Source: an uncultured Ruminococcus sp.
Lineage (GTDB): Bacteria > Bacillota > Clostridia > Oscillospirales > Ruminococcaceae
Direction of reading: 5' to 3'
Assembly: GCA_902783235.1 (NCBI GenBank)
Contig: CACZQG010000148.1
Location: 1 to 11,671 of the forward strand
DNA: 11,671 nt
The stretch's first letter is position 1; each line of letters begins with the position of its first letter. Positions 1 to 7,500 of this stretch are shown piece by piece. The notes below the pieces were generated by a model. The model saw only the letters and a list, made by a program, of their open reading frames with translations. It was not told the DNA's origin and did no database searches. The position numbers and the translations under genes were made by a program.

Positions 1-1244
1 CCGGGCTGATTGAAGGGATTAACACCAAGGATATAGCCTGAAACAGCACACGCCTTTTCAAAGAAGTAGATCATATAGCCGAGATTTACTTCATCGATCT
101 TGTCCAGTTCAAGAATAATGTTGGGACAATTACCCTCTGTATGTGCAAGCACTGTTCCTTCAAATGCTTTTCTGTTGACTACAGACATATTCTGATTGGT
201 AAGGAAGTTAAGACCATCAAGGTTTTCCTTGTCATCCTCCAGGAAGATATCCTGCTTTGGCTCCTTGATATCCACTACAGTTTCAAACATAACTCTTGAA
301 CCATCCTGGATAAACTGACCCATTGAGTGAAGATCGGTAGAGAAAGTAACGGAAGCCGGGAATATACCCTTATTGTCCTTGCCCTCCGATTCACCGAAAA
401 GCTGCTTATACCACTCGGACATCATTACAAATGCAGGATCATAGGAAACCATCATTTCCACCGACTTGCCCTTGCGGTAAAGTATATTTCTGAGTGCTGC
501 ATATTTATAACAGTCATTATTGTCAAAATCCTTTGTAAAGTCTTCTCTTGCCTGTGCTGCGCCCTTCATAAGGCCATCAATATCACAGCCTGCAACAGCG
601 ATAGGGAGAAGTCCTACTGCTGTGAGAACAGAGAAACGTCCTCCTACATCATCAGGGATAACAAATGTCTCATATCCTTCTGTGTCAGCCAGGCTCTTCA
701 ATGTACCCTTTGCCTTATCAGTAGTACAGAATATTCTGTCCTTAGCGCCATCCTTGCCATACTTGTCTTCAACGATCTTCTTAAAGATCCTGAAAGCCAG
801 TGCAGGCTCAGTAGTGGTACCGGACTTTGATATAACGTTTACAGCAATATCTCTTCCCTCGCAAATATCAATAACTTCCTTGAGGTATGTAGGATTGATG
901 CTGTTGCCCACATAATAAATATCAGGAGTATCCTTCTTCATATTGTTGTAAAGAGGGGATTTTAAAAGCTCAATAGCAGCTCTTGCACCAAGATAAGATC
1001 CGCCTATGCCTATAACGATAAGCACTTCGGAATTTTTCTTGATCTTTTCGGCAGCAGCCTTGATTCTTGCAAATTCCTCCTTATCATAGTCTACAGGAAG
1101 ATCCAGCCAACCGAGAAAATCATTTCCCAGACCGGTCTTGTCATGAAGTATTTTGGCAGCGGCCTCTGTCTGGACCTTTATGCCGTTCATTTCTTCATCA
1201 CTTACAAATTTCCGTACATACTTGTCGTTTAATCTTAAAGACAT
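1..1244 (-). CDS. pgi: Glucose-6-phosphate isomerase, 3' end cut by window edge
   Basis: Interconverts glucose 6-phosphate and fructose 6-phosphate in cytosolic glycolysis and gluconeogenesis. The frame is open from the ATG at 1244 to the left edge (414 codons plus 2 bases). Family marks I can read are [14 protein letters not shown] near residue 35, the sugar-phosphate-binding loop IGIGGSYLG around residues 75-85, the signature [13 protein letters not shown] around 199-211, and [10 protein letters not shown] ending near residue 315. The C-terminal signature [20 protein letters not shown] lies right at the edge. Bacterial/Firmicute PGIs are about 450 residues, so roughly 35 residues are missing. 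The start is supported by a GGAGG at 1254-1258, nine bases upstream, and by MSLRLN matching a normal PGI N-terminus. A promoter-like pair lies at 1315-1343. The gene appears intact within the window. Identity is very secure; only the true end is unseen. Confidence 0.97.
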   Translation of the reverse strand, partial: MSLRLNDKYVRKFVSDEEMNGIKVQTEAAAKILHDKTGLGNDFLGWLDLPVDYDKEEFARIKAAAEKIKKNSEVLIVIGIGGSYLGARAAIELLKSPLYNNMKKDTPDIYYVGNSINPTYLKEVIDICEGRDIAVNVISKSGTTTEPALAFRIFKKIVEDKYGKDGAKDRIFCTTDKAKGTLKSLADTEGYETFVIPDDVGGRFSVLTAVGLLPIAVAGCDIDGLMKGAAQAREDFTKDFDNNDCYKYAALRNILYRKGKSVEMMVSYDPAFVMMSEWYKQLFGESEGKDNKGIFPASVTFSTDLHSMGQFIQDGSRVMFETVVDIKEPKQDIFLEDDKENLDGLNFLTNQNMSVVNRKAFEGTVLAHTEGNCPNIILELDKIDEVNLGYMIYFFEKACAVSGYILGVNPFNQP

Positions 1245-1314
1245 TTTACGTTTCCTCCAGTTCATGCAGCAGCATTTAAGCTGCCAGCATATATAATTAC
1301 TCTTTCATACTTAT

Positions 1315-1343
1315 ATTTTACTATATTTCCGTAATATTTGCAA
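1315..1343 (-). promoter_or_regulatory. Putative sigma-A promoter of pgi
   Basis: Read on the minus strand, TTGCAA (1338-1343) is followed after 17 bases by TAAAAT (1315-1320). Each box differs from the consensus in one or two positions. Transcription would start near 1308 and give a leader of about 64 nt. That leader contains a small GCAGC/GCTGC hairpin (1269-1284) ahead of the ribosome binding site. The call rests on spacing and sequence only. Confidence 0.5.
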
Positions 1344-1386
1344 GATGTAAGTTGATAATTGTAGAAACTAACTATTTACGTCTCTT

Positions 1387-2538
1387 TTATTTGTACAAAA
1401 CTGTCAAACATTTTGCCAATGACCAGCTCAGATCCTTACTTTTCACATCTGACATAGCAACAAGTGCAGTCTCACACAAAAGGGTCTTACCATTGTAAAA
1501 ACCGATACATCCTATCTTCTGACCCTTCTTTACCGGTGCATCGATATATTCGGGTATCAGCACAGATGCAGATATCTCACCTCCGGATCCGGGAACAACA
1601 AGCTCGCTTATATCCCCTGCCCCCACCATAACAGATCCTTCAATTCCCCCATGTACTGCAACAGGTCGTATAAACTCGTTGGAAAAATCCGGAGTAGTGA
1701 CCTTATATGAGGAAAAAGCAGACGACAGCATTTTTTTACCCATCTTAAACCGTTCTTCCTCATCATCACAGCCAAGAATAACAGAAGTAAAGGTGCTGCC
1801 GTTCCTCTCGGCGGAAAGAATAAGTATATTTCCTGCCTGAGGGCTGTGACAGGCTTTAAGACCGGTCGTCCCCTCATAGTCAAGTACAAGGCGATTCTCA
1901 TTGACTATCTCTGTCTCACCGCCACGAACTCTGTCTCTCCACGCAGTAAAATACTTTCTGAGTTCCGTATGCCTAACAAGCTCAGCAGCAAGCCTTGTCA
2001 TATCCGATGCAGTGGTATACTCGGAGGGTTCATCATTTCCTCCGCAGCTTTGATACACTGTATCATGCATACCCAGCTCAAAGGCACGGGCATTCATGGC
2101 ATCAACAAATTCCTCCTCACTGCCAGAAACACATACTGCAAGCACCTGCGCCGCATCCCCTGCATTTCCGATGATAACCCCCTTCAACAGCTCATCAACG
2201 GATATTTTTTCACCCGGAGTCAGCCATATTACAGCACCCACAGTATTTTCAACTTCATTTCCCACCACAACAGTATCATCAGCCGACAGCTTCCCTTCTT
2301 CAATCGCCTCCGCTGTGAGCAATACGCTCATAAGCTTTGGAAGAAAGCCCTGCGGTACACGTTTCTGCTCATTGCTCCCCTTTATTACCGTACCTGTTGC
2401 ATTTTCTGAAAGTGCAGTACACAGTATATGCTTTATCTCACGTTTTTCTGCTTTATTATGTGCATTAATTTCAGGCATGAATACAACTGCCGTACATAAA
2501 AACAATGCTGCCGCAAGAAAAAAAGCCATCCTCTTCAT
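1387..2538 (-). CDS. Secreted peptidase-S11/DacF-like protein lacking all three catalytic motifs
   Basis: 383 residues. A signal peptide (MKRM followed by a hydrophobic stretch, residues 1-26) precedes an S11 (D-Ala-D-Ala carboxypeptidase-like) domain and a C-terminal beta-rich region resembling the PBP5_C domain (about 285-370). Family landmarks line up: VPQGFLPKLM for the SxxK region, GNAGDAA for the SxN region, FVDAMNARAFELGM, YTTASDM, and TTGLKACHSPQAGN for the KTG region. The catalytic residues do not. The nucleophile Ser is Phe65 (Lys68 remains), SxN reads Asn125-Ala-Gly127, and KTG reads Lys228-Ala-Cys230. I checked these at codon level; no frameshift is present. Carboxypeptidase activity is therefore unlikely; a peptidoglycan-binding or regulatory role is inference. 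I chose the ATG at 2538 over the longer frame from 2592 because AGGAG (2547-2551) sits eight bases upstream and MKRM starts the signal peptide. A terminator separates it from the HPr-like gene; I found no convincing promoter or terminator of its own. Confidence 0.85.
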   Translation of the reverse strand: MKRMAFFLAAALFLCTAVVFMPEINAHNKAEKREIKHILCTALSENATGTVIKGSNEQKRVPQGFLPKLMSVLLTAEAIEEGKLSADDTVVVGNEVENTVGAVIWLTPGEKISVDELLKGVIIGNAGDAAQVLAVCVSGSEEEFVDAMNARAFELGMHDTVYQSCGGNDEPSEYTTASDMTRLAAELVRHTELRKYFTAWRDRVRGGETEIVNENRLVLDYEGTTGLKACHSPQAGNILILSAERNGSTFTSVILGCDDEEERFKMGKKMLSSAFSSYKVTTPDFSNEFIRPVAVHGGIEGSVMVGAGDISELVVPGSGGEISASVLIPEYIDAPVKKGQKIGCIGFYNGKTLLCETALVAMSDVKSKDLSWSLAKCLTVLYK

Positions 2539-2546
2539 ATCATCAG

Positions 2547-2551
2547 CTCCT
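2547..2551 (-). promoter_or_regulatory. Ribosome binding site fixing the start of the S11-like gene
   Basis: AGGAG on the minus strand, eight bases before the ATG at 2538. The in-frame ATG at 2592 would add 18 residues rich in Asp and Cys ahead of the signal peptide, which argues against it. Confidence 0.7.
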
Positions 2552-2647
2552 ATATCATCTCCAATGGTATCTCTACAGGCAATGACGCACAATCTTTGTA
2601 CTGTATCGCCTTAAAAGATAATATGAGACAAGCCGGGAAAATATACG

Positions 2648-2678
2648 AAAAAAACCGCCTTTGCCAAAGCAAAGACGG
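2648..2678 (-). terminator. Rho-independent terminator of the HPr-like gene
   Basis: On the minus strand CCGTCTTTGC (2669-2678) pairs with GCAAAGGCGG (2655-2664) over ten base pairs with one G-T, loop TTTG, followed directly by seven T (2648-2654). It lies about 30 bases after the HPr-like stop codon. A short T-run on the other side (2681-2685) could make it weakly bidirectional. Confidence 0.85.
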
Positions 2679-2708
2679 AATTTTTATGTGTCAAGATGAT
2701 CTTCTGCA

Positions 2709-2939
2709 TTACTTAACGACATACTTTGCAATATCATCAGCAAAGCTGCCAGGTTCATCGGTGTGAGCTATAAGTTCGATGGGCTTAGAGAGGTCAAGAC
2801 TGAAAATGCCCATGATAGACTTAGCGTCTACGGCATATCTTCCCGAAACGAGATCAACATCAAAATCATACTTCATAACGATGTTTACAAAATTCTTAAC
2901 GTCATTGATCTCACGAAGTGAAACTGTGTACTTTGTCAT
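2709..2939 (-). CDS. HPr-family protein without the phosphorylatable histidine
   Basis: 76 residues. The block KYDFDVDLVSGRYAVDAKS followed by IMGIFSLDL aligns without gaps to HPr from residue 28 onward. It contains Ser41, the counterpart of HPr Ser46, the site used by HPr kinase. HPr proteins are normally about 85-90 residues. Counting back over the same ungapped alignment puts Glu10 at the place of His15 and Asn12 at Arg17: SLREINDVKNF replaces the usual GLHARPA stretch. It therefore cannot carry phosphate from enzyme I as a normal PTS protein. B. subtilis Crh, with Gln at position 15 and an active Ser46, is a known precedent for a regulatory-only HPr paralogue, so a Crh-like role in carbon control is a reasonable inference. 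The start has a strong AGGAGGT (2948-2954). The gene has its own promoter (3026-3054) and terminator (2648-2678), so it is monocistronic. Confidence 0.88.
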   Translation of the reverse strand: MTKYTVSLREINDVKNFVNIVMKYDFDVDLVSGRYAVDAKSIMGIFSLDLSKPIELIAHTDEPGSFADDIAKYVVK

Positions 2940-2987
2940 AATAACCTACCTCCTGTTTTTCATTGTTTTTTCTTCTTCTATAATCCT

Positions 2988-3018
2988 GCGGAGTGAACCT
3001 TTTTTAATTCCCCTCCGC
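2988..3018 (-). promoter_or_regulatory. Hairpin at the 5' end of the HPr-like mRNA
   Basis: GCGGAG (minus strand, 3013-3018) pairs with CTCCGC (2988-2993). After one mismatch, about three more pairs extend the stem. With the predicted start site near 3019 the stem would be at the extreme 5' end of the transcript, about 50 bases from the ATG. Such hairpins often protect mRNA ends; a protein or ligand target is possible but not shown. Confidence 0.4.
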
Positions 3019-3025
3019 TATACAT

Positions 3026-3054
3026 ATAATACCACTAAAAAAAAATATTGTCAA
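3026..3054 (-). promoter_or_regulatory. Sigma-A promoter of the HPr-like gene
   Basis: Read on the minus strand: perfect TTGACA (3049-3054), 17-base spacer, TATTAT (3026-3031). The spacer carries an A/T tract. This is one of the two best promoters in the window. Its -35 box lies five bases from the -35 box of the divergent mtaB promoter. Confidence 0.75.
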
Positions 3055-3059
3055 TATGA

Positions 3060-3089
3060 TTGAAAAAAATTCGTAAATTTAGTATAATG
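3060..3089 (+). promoter_or_regulatory. Sigma-A promoter of mtaB
   Basis: TTGAAA (3060-3065), 18-base spacer, TATAAT (3084-3089). The start site would be near 3096, giving a leader of about 95 nt. A second TATAAT at 3158-3163 has no matching -35 box. Confidence 0.6.
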
Positions 3090-3191
3090 TAATTGTTAAG
3101 TTTTATTCCATTTTATTCAAAATGTTTGTTAGTGCATGATGTACAACTATGTTGAATTATAATTGTACACATCGACGAAAGGCAGAGATAT

Positions 3192-4493
3192 ATGAAAGTA
3201 TTCTTTTTGAGCTTTGGATGCAAAGTAAACCAATATGAGACCGAGTGCATGAAAAAGCTGTTTGAGGAAAAAGGCTTTACCGTTACAGCCTCCATGACAG
3301 ATGCAGAAGTAATTGTAGTAAATTCCTGTACAGTCACAGCATCGGGAGACAGCAGGAGCCTTCACGCTCTCAGAAAAGCAAGACAAAGCTGTCCGAATGC
3401 CATCACGGTACTCACAGGATGTATGCCCCAGGCAAGCAGCAACAAGGCAGTGCTTGCCACAGAAGCAGATATAGTTACAGGAACCAAAAACAGACAGGCT
3501 ATCCCATCTCTGGTGAAAGAATACATCAGAAAGCAAGACACCATAATGAATATTGAGGAGTATAAAAAGGACGATCCCTTTGAAGTCATGGAATGCATTG
3601 AATTCCGAAATAAAACACGAGCCTTTGTCAAGATCCAGGATGGGTGTGACAGATTCTGCTCCTACTGTCTTATACCCTATGCCCGTGGCAGATGCCGCTC
3701 AAAGCCTCTCAATAAGGTAAAAGAGGAGATCACAGTACTCGCTTCAAAAGGACACAAGGAAATCGTATTGGTGGGGATAAACCTTATGTTTTACGGCAAA
3801 GACATAAGCTGTACCCTTGCCGACGCTGTTGAAGCTGTATGCAGCATAGATGGTGTGGAACGTGTCAGACTGGGTTCCATCGAGCCGGAAATGATGACCG
3901 ATGATGACCTGAAACGCCTTGCGGCTCAAAAAAAATTCTGTCCGCAGTTTCATCTGTCCCTTCAGAGCGGCTGTGACAAGACCCTTAAAGCAATGAACAG
4001 GCATTATACCTGCGGCGAATACTACGATCTTGTAAAGAAGATCAGAGATACATTCCCGGACTGCTCCGTAACCACTGATATTATGGTAGGCTTCCCCGGA
4101 GAAACAGATGAGGATTTTGCACAGACTCTTGAATTTGCCCGGAAGGTGGGATTTGCAAGGATTCACGTTTTTTCCTATTCAAGGAGAAAAGGCACCGCAG
4201 CAGACAGTATGCCCCGGCAGATACCCGAAAGTACAAAAACGCAGCGCATGAAAGAGCTTCGGACACTGGGGGATGAATTGTCCCGAATACACCATGATAA
4301 TCTTGTAGGCAAGGTATTTCCCGTACTGTTTGAAAGGGAAAGAGACCCGGATAATCACATAGGTCATACCCCGGATTACACGCTTATTAAAATTCCCGAA
4401 AAAAATTTTAAAAAAAGTTTGAAAAAAGAGATATTTTGTGTTAAAATAATAAGTAGTGAGAATAACTGCTGTATCGGTGAGATAGTGCAGTAA
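3192..4493 (+). CDS. mtaB: tRNA (N6-L-threonylcarbamoyladenosine(37)-C2)-methylthiotransferase MtaB
   Basis: Radical-SAM enzyme that converts t6A to ms2t6A at position 37 of ANN-decoding tRNAs, in the cytosol. 433 residues, normal for the family. The N-terminal UPF0004 domain has the three cluster-ligating cysteines at C10 (SFGCKVNQYETE), C46 (NSCTVT) and C77 (TGCMPQ). The radical-SAM motif CDRFCSYC supplies C152, C156 and C159, followed by LIPYARGRCRSKP. The GCKVNQYET and QDGC..FC.YC..PYARG patterns separate MtaB from MiaB and RimO. A TRAM-like C-terminal segment follows from about residue 375, with a Lys-rich stretch (PEKNFKKSLKKE) encoded by very A-rich DNA that also holds a promoter-like sequence. 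The Shine-Dalgarno is moderate (GAAAGG just before the ATG). No terminator follows, so readthrough into purL is likely. Confidence 0.95.
   Translation: MKVFFLSFGCKVNQYETECMKKLFEEKGFTVTASMTDAEVIVVNSCTVTASGDSRSLHALRKARQSCPNAITVLTGCMPQASSNKAVLATEADIVTGTKNRQAIPSLVKEYIRKQDTIMNIEEYKKDDPFEVMECIEFRNKTRAFVKIQDGCDRFCSYCLIPYARGRCRSKPLNKVKEEITVLASKGHKEIVLVGINLMFYGKDISCTLADAVEAVCSIDGVERVRLGSIEPEMMTDDDLKRLAAQKKFCPQFHLSLQSGCDKTLKAMNRHYTCGEYYDLVKKIRDTFPDCSVTTDIMVGFPGETDEDFAQTLEFARKVGFARIHVFSYSRRKGTAADSMPRQIPESTKTQRMKELRTLGDELSRIHHDNLVGKVFPVLFERERDPDNHIGHTPDYTLIKIPEKNFKKSLKKEIFCVKIISSENNCCIGEIVQ
4419..4447 (+). promoter_or_regulatory. Promoter-like sequence for purL inside the end of mtaB
   Basis: TTGAAA (4419-4424), 17-base spacer, TAAAAT (4442-4447), each one mismatch from consensus. 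It would start transcription near 4454 and give purL its own leader of roughly 110 nt containing the 4501-4548 fold. The local A/T richness raises the chance of a spurious match. Confidence 0.4.
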
Positions 4494-4500
4494 AAAGCGA

Positions 4501-4548
4501 ACGGTACTTTCCGCAAATATACCGTCCGAAAAAATCTTTTTTTGCGGA
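4501..4548 (+). promoter_or_regulatory. Candidate H-type pseudoknot in the purL leader
   Basis: ACGGTA (4501-4506) is exactly complementary to TACCGT (4520-4525). The loop it closes contains TCCGCAAA (4510-4517), exactly complementary to TTTGCGGA (4541-4548). Both helices can form together as an H-type pseudoknot with loops of 3, 2 and 15 nt. The last strand ends five bases before the purL Shine-Dalgarno (4553-4556). The fold is predicted by eye; function is inference. It is not a canonical terminator because the T-run (4537-4543) sits 11 bases after the first stem. Confidence 0.35.
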
Positions 4549-4552
4549 GAAT

Positions 4553-4556
4553 GGAG
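4553..4556 (+). promoter_or_regulatory. Shine-Dalgarno deciding the purL start
   Basis: GGAG followed by six A residues and the ATG at 4563. The in-frame ATG at 4551 has a GGAG only two bases upstream, and the TTG at 4542 has none; the protein beginning MSVFRIYVEKR also matches the usual start of this PurL type. Confidence 0.75.
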
Positions 4557-4562
4557 AAAAAA

Positions 4563-7500
4563 ATGTCTGTATTCAGAATCTACGTTGAAAAGAGACCCGA
4601 ATACGCCGTTGAAGCGGCATCTGTGCTCAGTGATATTCGCACAGCACTTCGTATCAGCATATCGGGGCTCCGGATACTCAATCGCTATGATGTTGACAGA
4701 ATAACCGAACAGGACTTCAAAATGTCGGTAAATACCGTATTTTCCGAGCCTCCTGTAGATGTCACATACGATGAGATGCCGGTACTTATAAATGATGAAA
4801 GAGTTTTTGCCACAGAATTTCTCCCCGGTCAGTTTGATCAGCGTGCAGACAGCGGTGAGCAGTGTATACAGATACTGACTCAAAAGGATCGCTGCCGTGT
4901 AAAAAATGCTAAGATCTATATAATTGAAGGCAGAATAACAGACGAAGAATTTGACAGGATCAGATCCTATCTCATAAATCCTGTGGAAAGCCGTGAGGCT
5001 TCCCTTGAAAAGCTGAAAACTCTTGATACAAACTATGATATTCCCGAAAAGGTAGAGATACTTGAAAACTTCATACGCTTGAACGACAAGGGACTTGAAG
5101 CATTTATCAAGGAATTTGGCCTTGCAATGGATTTTGACGATATTAAATTCTGCCAGTCATATTTCCGTGATACAGAAAAGCGTGATCCTACTATAACAGA
5201 GATCAGAATGATCGATACCTACTGGTCGGATCACTGCCGTCATACCACATTCTCCACAAATATCGAAAATGTTGATATAGCTGCTCCATATATCAAGGAC
5301 ACATATGACAGCTACCTTGAGATAAGAAAAGAGCTCGGACGCAGTGACAGACCCGTTACCCTCATGGATATGGCGACACTTGCCGCTAAAAAGCTGAAAG
5401 CTGACGGAAAGCTTCAGAATCTTGATGAAAGCGAAGAAATCAATGCCTGTTCAATTAAGATCAAGGTTGATACAGAAAATGGTGATGAAGACTGGATACT
5501 CATGTTCAAAAATGAGACCCACAATCATCCCACTGAAATAGAACCCTTCGGCGGTGCCGCTACCTGCCTTGGCGGTGCTATAAGAGACCCTCTTTCGGGA
5601 CGCTCCTATGTTTATCAGGCAATGAGAGTCACAGGTGCTGCCAATCCTCTTGTCCCGGTGGAGGATACTATATCCGGCAAGCTTCCTCAAAGAAAGATCA
5701 CCGTGGGAGCCGCCAACGGATACAGCTCTTACGGCAATCAGATCGGTCTCGCAACCGGTCATGTATCGGAAGTATACCACCCGGGGTATGTAGCTAAGAG
5801 ACTGGAGATCGGCGCAGTAGTAGGTGCTGCACCCGCAGAGAATATAAGACGTGAAGCCCCTGTTCCCGGCGATATAGTAGTACTTCTCGGCGGAAAAACC
5901 GGTCGTGACGGCTGCGGCGGTGCAACAGGCTCATCCAAATCCCATACACTTGAATCCCTTGAAAGCTGCGGCGCAGAGGTTCAGAAGGGCAATCCGCCCG
6001 AAGAAAGAAAGCTCCAGAGACTTTTCAGAAATCCGGAAGTTACCCGAATGATAAAACGCTGTAATGACTTTGGTGCCGGCGGTGTATCTGTTGCAATTGG
6101 TGAGTTGACTGACGGTCTTATTATTGATCTGAATGCTGTACCAAAGAAATACGAAGGTCTCGACGGTACTGAAATAGCCATCAGTGAATCTCAGGAGAGA
6201 ATGGCTGTTGTTATAGCCAAAGAGGATTCGGAAAAATTCCTGGCGGAAGCACATAAGGAAAATCTGGAAGCTACTGTAGTAGCTGATGTTACTGATACCA
6301 ACAGACTGCAAATGAACTGGAACGGCGTAACTATTGTTGACCTTTCCAGAGAATTTCTCAATTCAAACGGTGCTGTAAAGCATACCGATATTAAGATCAA
6401 GACACCGGGTTCCGCCCCTGCCTGCCCCTACAGCGATAATGCAGAGGGATGGGACGCACTTATGGCAAATCTGAACATATGTTCTCAGAAGGGTCTTATA
6501 GAAAAATTCGACTCCACAATCGGTGCATCTACAGTGCTTATGCCCTTCGGCGGTAAGTATCAGATGACACCGACACAGGCTATGGCTGCCAAGATACCCG
6601 TACTGCACGGTCAGACAGATACCTGCTCTGTAATGGGCTGGGGATTTGATCCCTTTATCAGCGAAAAAAGCCCGTATCACGGTGCTGTAACCGCTGTTGT
6701 TGAATCCATTGCAAAAGTGGTGGCAGCCGGCGGCAGTCATAAGGGCTGTTATCTGACATTCCAGGAATACTTTGAAAGAACTCAAAATGATCCCGAACGC
6801 TGGGGCAAGCCAATGGCAGCTCTTCTGGGTGCTTTTAAAGCCCAGCTGGAAATGGGATGCGGTGCAATCGGCGGTAAGGATTCCATGTCCGGAACATTTG
6901 AGAATATCGACGTTCCCCCTACCCTTGTATCCTTTGCTATTAATACCGCATCAGCTAAAAAGGTGATCTCACCTGAATTCAAGAGCGAAGACAGCACTGT
7001 AATACAGCTCAGACCTGAATATGACCAGAACGGTCTGCCGGTATTTGAAAGTGTAAAGAACGTTTTCACCAAAGTTGAGGAAATGATAAGCTCAGGCAGA
7101 GCTGTATCCGTATGGACACTTTCAAACGGTGGTGTGGCTGAAGGTATAGCAAAAATGTGCTTCGGTAATAAGATCGGATTCAAATTCTCAAAGAAGCTCA
7201 GCGATCAGGAATTATTCATGCCATGCTATGGTGCATTTATCATTGAGCTCAATGGTGAAGCTATAGAGGGCGAAGAAGTAATAGGAAAAACCATTCACGA
7301 TTACAATATCTTTACCCAGAACTGCACCCTGTCCCTGGAATCTCTGCAGAAAACCTGGGAGGAGAAGCTGGAACCGGTATTCCCCTGCCGCATAAAAACT
7401 ACAGGCTCTGCTGTAGAGGCATATGAACACAATGCTGCAAAAAGAGCATTTCCCATCATTAAAACAGCAGTACCAAAGGTATTTATCCCTGTTTTCCCGG

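Noticed and set aside
327..830. Open frames of up to 167 codons on the plus strand opposite pgi
   Set aside because: They are antisense shadows: the minus strand here encodes clear PGI signatures, and these frames resemble no protein and lack ribosome binding sites.
1249..1300. Riboswitch or attenuator in the pgi leader
   Set aside because: Only a five-pair GCAGC/GCTGC hairpin is visible in a 64-nt leader; too weak to call.
1846..2614. Two long plus-strand frames opposite the S11-like gene
   Set aside because: Ser/Thr/Ala-rich and low-complexity translations, no start signals; mirror images of the minus-strand gene.
3141..3191. Second mtaB promoter using TATAAT at 3158-3163
   Set aside because: No -35-like hexamer at 16-18 bases upstream.
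4501..4543. Intrinsic terminator between mtaB and purL
   Set aside because: The ACGGTA/TACCGT stem is short and separated from the T-run by 11 bases including A-rich sequence.
4542..4562. TTG at 4542 or ATG at 4551 as the purL start
   Set aside because: The ATG at 4563 has the best-spaced GGAG and gives the usual N-terminus; the 4551 ATG has its Shine-Dalgarno only two bases away.
4179..4883. 234-codon minus-strand frame spanning the mtaB end and purL start
   Set aside because: It crosses two real genes in antisense, has no family resemblance, and is Tyr/Phe-rich as expected from reverse-complement reading.
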